From positions 1-60,445 of IMG/VR virus record IMGVR_UViG_3300027306_000005: DNA of 60,445 bases; one strand, written 5' to 3'. The stretch is from a virus. Shown here one piece after another: positions 56,716-60,445 of this stretch (positions are counted from its first letter, which is position 1; the number at the start of each line of letters is the position of its first letter). A program made the translations under genes and the position numbers. Below the pieces are notes generated by a model. It saw nothing but the letters and a program-made list of their open reading frames with translations, was not told the origin of the DNA and ran no database searches.

Positions 56716-56868
56716 ATGCGCAACGAACACCAAGCAAACCAAGCCCTGAGCGCCATGGCCCAAACCCGTGCTGCATGGGCTCAGGCCCTCAGCCCGTCGC
56801 CCCGTCGCATCGTGCGCCCCGTCAAGGTCAAGCGCGGGGGCTTGCTGGGTCTGCTGTTTGGGAAGTGA
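56716..56868 (+). CDS. short basic protein
   Basis: 50 aa, two bases after the previous stop. NEHQANQALSAMAQTRAAWA is helical, and the C-terminus is basic with a hydrophobic end (VKVKRGGLLGLLFGK). Possibly membrane or nucleic-acid binding. No family known. Confidence 0.58.
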   Translation: MRNEHQANQALSAMAQTRAAWAQALSPSPRRIVRPVKVKRGGLLGLLFGK

Positions 56869-56911
56869 TTCCACAAACGGTAACGCACACCACACACAGG
56901 AGATGCACACC

Positions 56912-57190
56912 ATGAAAATCTATGTTCGCGATGGCTTGGCCCGCATGGAAGGACATTCACGCTCAGACACCGTGATTCGTTTGGAAATGCCCCGCGATGG
57001 CAAGCCCGGGATTATGGTCACGCATGCCAAAGGTACGCGCGGATGGGTTGGACGTGGAGAGCCCTGGGCTTACTTCCCCGCCTCCTACACCGTGGTGACG
57101 TTCACCGAATACCGCACCTCAGACGATGGTAAGGGCCACGCAATCGAGCGTGCAAGTCACACCACGTTCAACCAAACCCCCGAGAAATAA
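56912..57190 (+). CDS. hypothetical protein
   Basis: 92 aa from ATG 56912; an in-frame ATG at 56903 sits too close to the AGGAG. Beta-rich (MKIYVRDGLARMEGHSRSDT, SYTVVTFTEYRTSDDGKGH). No family recognised. Confidence 0.65.
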   Translation: MKIYVRDGLARMEGHSRSDTVIRLEMPRDGKPGIMVTHAKGTRGWVGRGEPWAYFPASYTVVTFTEYRTSDDGKGHAIERASHTTFNQTPEK

Positions 57191-57227
57191 ACCCACACCA
57201 CGGGTGCACGTTGCCCCGTGAATCACT

Positions 57228-57242
57228 CAGTTAGGACTGAAA
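57228..57242 (+). promoter_or_regulatory. ribosome-site hairpin leader, copy 1
   Basis: CAGTTAGGACTGAAA precedes the ATG at 57245. TCAGT-TAGG-ACTGA forms a 5-bp stem with the TAGG part of the ribosome site in the loop. The same element precedes the gene at 58300. Confidence 0.5.
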
Positions 57243-57244
57243 TC

Positions 57245-57778
57245 ATGTCAGACGAAAAGCGCGCCCAAATCGAACAAATCCTGACCGATGCTCAGGTCAA
57301 GTTTTCGGCCATGTATCGCGGGGAGACCACGCGGGATGATGATTGGAAGTGCGACGAATGGTCGTGCACTTTCCGAAAGATTCGCACGAATGAGCCCCAA
57401 TACGCCATGGGTGCGGGTTTGGGAGGCAAGGTCGAAAAATTCGAGTTTTACACGGGTTTGGGACATCGCGAAGAAAACCCGGTGACGGTGCGCAATCTTC
57501 TGCAACAGGGCTACAAACGTCACTTGCACGCCTCACGGTTTTTTGACGCTGCAAAACCCGTGCCCCCTCATGCGGCGGATGTTCTCTATTCGCTCATTCT
57601 TGATTCGAGCGCATGCGAAATGAGTTTTGCCGACTGGTGCGCGAACTTCGGTTATGACACCGATTCGCGTAAGGCGTTCGCCACCTATGAGGCGTGCCAG
57701 CAAAACGCCAACAAACTGAGCCGCATCTTCACGCATGCGCAGATTGCATCCATCCGTGAAGCCCTGGAGGATTATTAA
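57245..57778 (+). CDS. hypothetical protein, 177 aa
   Basis: ATG after the CAGTTAGGACTGAAA leader. Body with WSCTFRKIRTNEPQYAMGAG, FEFYTGLGHREENPVTVRN and FADWCANFGYDTDSRKAFAT, YEACQQNANKL. It belongs to a type often seen in phage early blocks, whose function I do not know. The next gene starts two bases after its stop. Confidence 0.68.
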   Translation: MSDEKRAQIEQILTDAQVKFSAMYRGETTRDDDWKCDEWSCTFRKIRTNEPQYAMGAGLGGKVEKFEFYTGLGHREENPVTVRNLLQQGYKRHLHASRFFDAAKPVPPHAADVLYSLILDSSACEMSFADWCANFGYDTDSRKAFATYEACQQNANKLSRIFTHAQIASIREALEDY

Positions 57779-57780
57779 TC

Positions 57781-57984
57781 ATGAAAACGGCACAGATTCA
57801 CCGATTCCGGGGCAGTGTGGCGCTTTGGGTGGGCAATGGTCAGACTGTTTACCTTGACCCGAAAATGGCTCAATCAATCGCCCGATCCCTGAACGCATGC
57901 GCCCGTGACATCAAGGAAAAGCCAAGTTTTTCCGAATCGGATTTTCAAACGGTCGAATTTAAGTTTTCAGGGGAGGTCAAATAA
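57781..57984 (+). CDS. small hypothetical protein
   Basis: 67 aa. FRGSVALWVGNGQTVYLDPK, AQSIARSLNACARDIKE and TVEFKFSGEVK. A strand-helix-strand layout common in phage accessory proteins. Function unknown. Confidence 0.65.
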   Translation: MKTAQIHRFRGSVALWVGNGQTVYLDPKMAQSIARSLNACARDIKEKPSFSESDFQTVEFKFSGEVK

Positions 57985-57986
57985 TC

Positions 57987-58205
57987 ATGGCCACGTGTAC
58001 AAAATTCGAGATGCGGATTCAATGCGATAACGCGGCATTTGAAGACAACGGCACAGGGTTGGAAACTGCCCGGATTCTGCGCCAATTGGCCGATCAAATC
58101 GAGCGGGGATATAACGGTCGAATGCCCGATGAATACTACCCCCGTGACGACAATGGAAACTGTGTCGGCGTGGCGCGTTTCTATATCGGACGATTAACAG
58201 ACTGA
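57987..58205 (+). CDS. small hypothetical protein
   Basis: 72 aa. MRIQCDNAAFEDNGTGLETA, RILRQLADQIERGYNGR. This resembles small phage proteins of the beta-alpha kind. No function known. A GC hairpin (GCGCAT...GTGCGT, about 58214-58234) follows and may be an attenuator. Confidence 0.66.
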   Translation: MATCTKFEMRIQCDNAAFEDNGTGLETARILRQLADQIERGYNGRMPDEYYPRDDNGNCVGVARFYIGRLTD

Positions 58206-58284
58206 ACCCGCCTAGCGCATCCCTCAGGGGTGCGTTATGGGGTGGAGTCACCAAACCCGAAGCCGGCCGGGTAAAGCCGAATAT

Positions 58285-58299
58285 CAGTTAGGACTGAAA
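58285..58299 (+). promoter_or_regulatory. ribosome-site hairpin leader, copy 2
   Basis: CAGTTAGGACTGAAA directly before ATG 58300, identical to 57228-57242, with the same TCAGT/ACTGA stem and TAGG loop. Confidence 0.5.
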
Positions 58300-58857
58300 A
58301 TGTATAGCGGACAGACTTTTGATTTTGAGCACGAAGGCAAACAGTTTCGCGCATTCATCGAATCGGACCATGACGCGGGTACGCCATGGGATCGCGAATG
58401 TGGCCACGTTGATGTGAGCGAATGGGAACACCGCAACAAACGCCCGTCTGAGGTCATCGTTAACGAAGATCGGGGCTCACGCCGTTTCGTGTGCATCCGT
58501 GAGGCAATCGCTAAAGCAACTCGGGAGGGTTGGGGCCTGAGCGATGAATCCCTGCAAGCCCTGAGCGATCGCATCGGCCGCACCCCCACGAAAAAGGAAG
58601 TAACGACAGAATCCGTGCGCCTTGATGTGGAGCGCATGCGGGCATGGTGCGCCGATGAATGGGAATACATCGGCGTCTGTGTCTGCCTGCTCGATTCTGA
58701 GGGCTCACCCATTGGCAACAAATACGCGGCCGCATTGTGGGGGATTGAATCAGACTGTGATGATTACATCCGGGATGTTGCCCGGGAGCTGGCATCCGAA
58801 GCAATGACCGAAGCCCGCAACACCTGCGAACGTATCAATTCTGTTTTGGAGGGCTGA
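58300..58857 (+). CDS. hypothetical protein, 185 aa
   Basis: Starts at the ATG after the repeated leader; an upstream start at 58237 would have no ribosome site. YSGQTFDFEHEGKQFRAFIE, then ATREGWGLSDESLQALSDRI and a Cys-containing acidic part (AWCADEWEYIGVCVCLLDSE). A final helix (ARELASEAMTEARNTCERIN). No family recognised. Confidence 0.66.
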   Translation: MYSGQTFDFEHEGKQFRAFIESDHDAGTPWDRECGHVDVSEWEHRNKRPSEVIVNEDRGSRRFVCIREAIAKATREGWGLSDESLQALSDRIGRTPTKKEVTTESVRLDVERMRAWCADEWEYIGVCVCLLDSEGSPIGNKYAAALWGIESDCDDYIRDVARELASEAMTEARNTCERINSVLEG

Positions 58858-58860
58858 GCC

Positions 58861-59121
58861 ATGCCTACAGAATTGATTGTTTACGTGGAAGTCACCGACA
58901 CGTTTTCAGGTGAAGCCAATTATTCATGGGTGAAACGTCATGAGGTGCGCGGGCTTGAGAATAAATCAGACTTGGCCATTGTTCGCCACGTCAAACGCCT
59001 CATTGGTTGGAATGGCCATCGGTGCAACACCGACACATCGGGCGATCAAATCACGATTCGGCCGCGTGGCATGAATCAGGTTTGCTTTGTCTCTTGGCAC
59101 ACAGTGGGAAACGCATCATGA
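58861..59121 (+). CDS. small hypothetical protein
   Basis: 86 aa, three bases after the previous stop. LIVYVEVTDTFSGEANYSWV, then helix KSDLAIVRHVKRLIGWNGHR and a strand. Probably an alpha/beta fold; similar small proteins occur in many phages. Function unknown. Confidence 0.65.
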   Translation: MPTELIVYVEVTDTFSGEANYSWVKRHEVRGLENKSDLAIVRHVKRLIGWNGHRCNTDTSGDQITIRPRGMNQVCFVSWHTVGNAS

Positions 59122-59336
59122 GCCGCAAAACATCCGCAGTGTTCCGCGTGGGCGTTTCTTTCGAATCTTCAATCCTGTGCATGGGTGAGCCCGTCGCCCG
59201 TGAAGAATTGGGCAAGATCGAAAACGGTAACGCGTGGAAATATTACCCGCGTGCCCGACATTGGGACATTTGCCACGTTGACAAGAAAACGGGCGAATTG
59301 TTCACGGTGCGCGACATGGAAAACGGGGAGGTCTGA
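59118..59336 (+). CDS. small hypothetical protein
   Basis: 72 aa, ATGA overlap with the previous gene. TSAVFRVGVSFESSILCMGE and NAWKYYPRARHWDICHVDKK, all beta-like. Function unknown. Confidence 0.62.
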   Translation: MSRKTSAVFRVGVSFESSILCMGEPVAREELGKIENGNAWKYYPRARHWDICHVDKKTGELFTVRDMENGEV

Positions 59337-59338
59337 CC

Positions 59339-59479
59339 ATGGCTAAACCCGCTTTCTTTCTGGTGTTCGTTTCGGGTCGATTCGCCGAGCGTTTCGAAAC
59401 CCGCACCGGGGCGCGCATCTATGCCGCAGCACAAAGGGCCCTCGGGCATTCCGTCATCATCAAGCCTCAGGGGTTCTAA
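59339..59479 (+). CDS. short hypothetical protein
   Basis: 46 aa. AKPAFFLVFVSGRFAERFET, then RIYAAAQRALGHSVIIKPQG. The strand-helix-strand layout and the 2-bp gaps on both sides support a real gene. Function unknown. Confidence 0.58.
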   Translation: MAKPAFFLVFVSGRFAERFETRTGARIYAAAQRALGHSVIIKPQGF

Positions 59480-59481
59480 TC

Positions 59482-59931
59482 ATGAAAGATCAAACAAATA
59501 TGCACGGGGCCCGGGCTTGCGGTTTGGGCATGGGTCAGGTGCGCATCATCGCGAAACACTTCCTCATTGCTGCGGTTTGGGCCGATGCGCCTGAGGGCAC
59601 ACACCCACGCGTGACCAAGCAAGCCCGCGCAGCGGCCGAAGAATGGGCGAAGGCTTTTCTGTGCATGGTTGACCCTGCCGATATCAAGGCATGTGCCGAT
59701 GCCCCGGGCTATGGTGCGCACCCGGATGCGGGTAGCCCATGGGCGGCCATTGGTCATGATTTGTGGCTCACCTGCAATGGCCACGGGGTAGGGTTTTGGG
59801 ATCGTGACGAACTCCCCGATGACGTGGGGCAGCGTCTGACCGAGGTCTGTAAAAAGCTAGGTGAGCCGGGCCACGGGTTTGAGTGTTACCGGGGTTGGGC
59901 CTACCTGCGTGCCCCTGAGGTGCAGGCATGA
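59482..59931 (+). CDS. hypothetical protein, 149 aa
   Basis: Helical N-terminus (VRIIAKHFLIAAVWADAPEG, KQARAAAEEWAKAFLCMVDP), then DLWLTCNGHGVGFWDRDELP, VGQRLTEVCKKLGEPG and YRGWAYLRAPEV. The DLWLTxxGHGxGFWD stretch is one I associate with short conserved phage proteins of unknown function. Overlaps the last gene (ATGA). Confidence 0.68.
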   Translation: MKDQTNMHGARACGLGMGQVRIIAKHFLIAAVWADAPEGTHPRVTKQARAAAEEWAKAFLCMVDPADIKACADAPGYGAHPDAGSPWAAIGHDLWLTCNGHGVGFWDRDELPDDVGQRLTEVCKKLGEPGHGFECYRGWAYLRAPEVQA

Positions 59932-60152
59932 CAACCCGTCTGCTTTTCGCATGGGTGCGCCTCCTGCTAGGCGTGCTGGCCTCAGGCTATGGCCTCACAT
60001 GGGGGCTATGGCTTCACGTCACCGGCCATAGCGGGGAGGCCCTAGCCCATGCCCTCCTGTGGGGGCTAGCTGGGTGCATCGTTGCCCCATTGGCTGAGGA
60101 TGTGGGCGACATGCTGCAAAGACTCAAGCAAGCCCGAAGCAAGCCCCCTTAA
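59928..60152 (+). CDS. small membrane protein, last gene
   Basis: 74 aa. LLFAWVRLLLGVLASGYGLT and ALAHALLWGLAGCIVAPLAE are two membrane segments; basic C-terminus (QRLKQARSKPP). Last gene before the terminator and cos. Function unknown. Confidence 0.62.
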   Translation: MTTRLLFAWVRLLLGVLASGYGLTWGLWLHVTGHSGEALAHALLWGLAGCIVAPLAEDVGDMLQRLKQARSKPP

Positions 60153-60174
60153 ACCCGGAATTACTTCCTACCCT

Positions 60175-60202
60175 AGGCCCCCTATGCGGGGCCTTTTCTT
60201 TT
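60175..60202 (+). terminator. rho-independent terminator of right block
   Basis: AGGCCCC and GGGGCCT pair around CTATGC, followed by TTTCTTTT. It ends the plus-strand early block. Confidence 0.9.
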
Positions 60203-60433
60203 GCCCGTGTGCGCCCGTCTAGGGGTGTGCATGGGCTTTGTTGTTTGTGGGTTGCCCCATGCCATGGGCTAGGGGTGTGCACGTGTGCCCGTGCTATGGG
60301 ACTAGGTGTCATGCATGGTCATTAGGTCATGCATGGGCATGGGCTGCCCCGGTGCTGGTGACGTGGAGCACCGAGGGGCAACGGGCAATCAAGGGGCTAA
60401 CGGGTCCCTCCTGGGGGTTTGATTTTGCACGGG
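60203..60433. other. non-coding right end before cos
   Basis: About 230 bp with no convincing gene. It has a CTAGGGGTGTGCA repeat (about 60219 and 60269) and several GCATGG/CATGCATG strings. With bases 1-660 it forms a roughly 950-bp non-coding stretch across the joined cos, a usual place for terminase binding sites (cosB/cosQ-like). No specific site can be proven. Confidence 0.45.
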
Positions 60434-60445
60434 GGTGCGCTGAGC
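60434..60445. other. cos: right cohesive end (cos), 12-nt terminal repeat
   Basis: GGTGCGCTGAGC, identical to bases 1-12. The exact 12-nt match at the very ends supports a complete linear genome with filled-in 12-nt overhangs. Confidence 0.8.

Noticed and set aside
1-60445. Temperate phage
   Set aside because: No integrase, excisionase or CI/Cro-type divergent immunity region with attachment site is visible; small HTH genes alone do not suffice.
1-60445. tRNA genes, CRISPR arrays, insertion sequences
   Set aside because: No cloverleaf-like sequence with conserved T-loop, no regularly spaced repeats and no transposase reading frame were seen by eye.
1-60445. Terminal repeat as an assembly overlap
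   Set aside because: Assembly overlaps normally equal a k-mer length, much longer than 12; 12 nt fits a lambda-type cohesive end. Not fully excluded without reads.

Overview
This window looks like one complete genome of a double-stranded DNA, tailed, cos-type siphophage. The first 12 bases (GGTGCGCTGAGC) are repeated exactly as the last 12, the terminase is of the lambda GpA type, and a long tape-measure protein is present. No integrase, excisionase or CI-type repressor block, tRNA, rRNA or CRISPR array is visible, so a lytic phage is the simplest reading. Gene content (lambda-like head genes; Prim-Pol/D5 primase-helicase, Cas4-like nuclease, DUF2815, family B polymerase, VRR-NUC and SNF2 replication genes) and the cohesive end recall the Chi/Nazgul/Sano group (Casjensviridae). 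That placement is from memory and not from a search. The host is probably a GC-rich proteobacterium, perhaps a betaproteobacterium, with low confidence.

Layout: (1) 1-660 is a non-coding left end with cos, a palindromic operator and a large inverted repeat that may be a replication origin. (2) 665-3444 (-) holds the primase-helicase and a small putative DNA-binding protein. (3) 3577-10838 (+) is the replication/recombination operon, closed by a terminator at 10899. (4) 10980-21618 (+) holds a small HTH-like protein, packaging and head genes (TerS, TerL, gpW, portal, S49 protease with nested scaffold, decoration, capsid, connectors) and the tail tube. (5) 21169-35968 (+) holds the tail chaperones with a -1 frameshift, the tape measure and tail-tip genes. 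(6) 36120-37769 (+) is lysis (two holin-like proteins, M15 endolysin, nested Rz/Rz1). (7) 37781-42408 (+) has an exported protein, a winged-helix protein and two tail-fibre genes that share a duplicated N-terminal anchor. (8) 42587-55053 (-) is about 30 mostly small accessory genes packed with ATGA/GTGA/TGATG overlaps, including a ParB-like protein, a DUF2493 protein and RdgC. (9) 55684-60152 (+) is a block of small, mostly unknown, probably early genes. (10) 60153-60445 is a terminator and the right cohesive end.

The most interesting signals are regulatory and architectural: a near-perfect 19-bp palindrome at three key points of the genome; an AGAC-N5-GTCT dyad lying between the -35 and -10 boxes of four promoters; a 16-bp repeat in three intergenic regions; an unequal duplication that put two fibre cassettes side by side and left two gene stubs at the junction; and a shared DPLN-plus-acidic C-terminal tail on three otherwise unrelated proteins and one gene stub.
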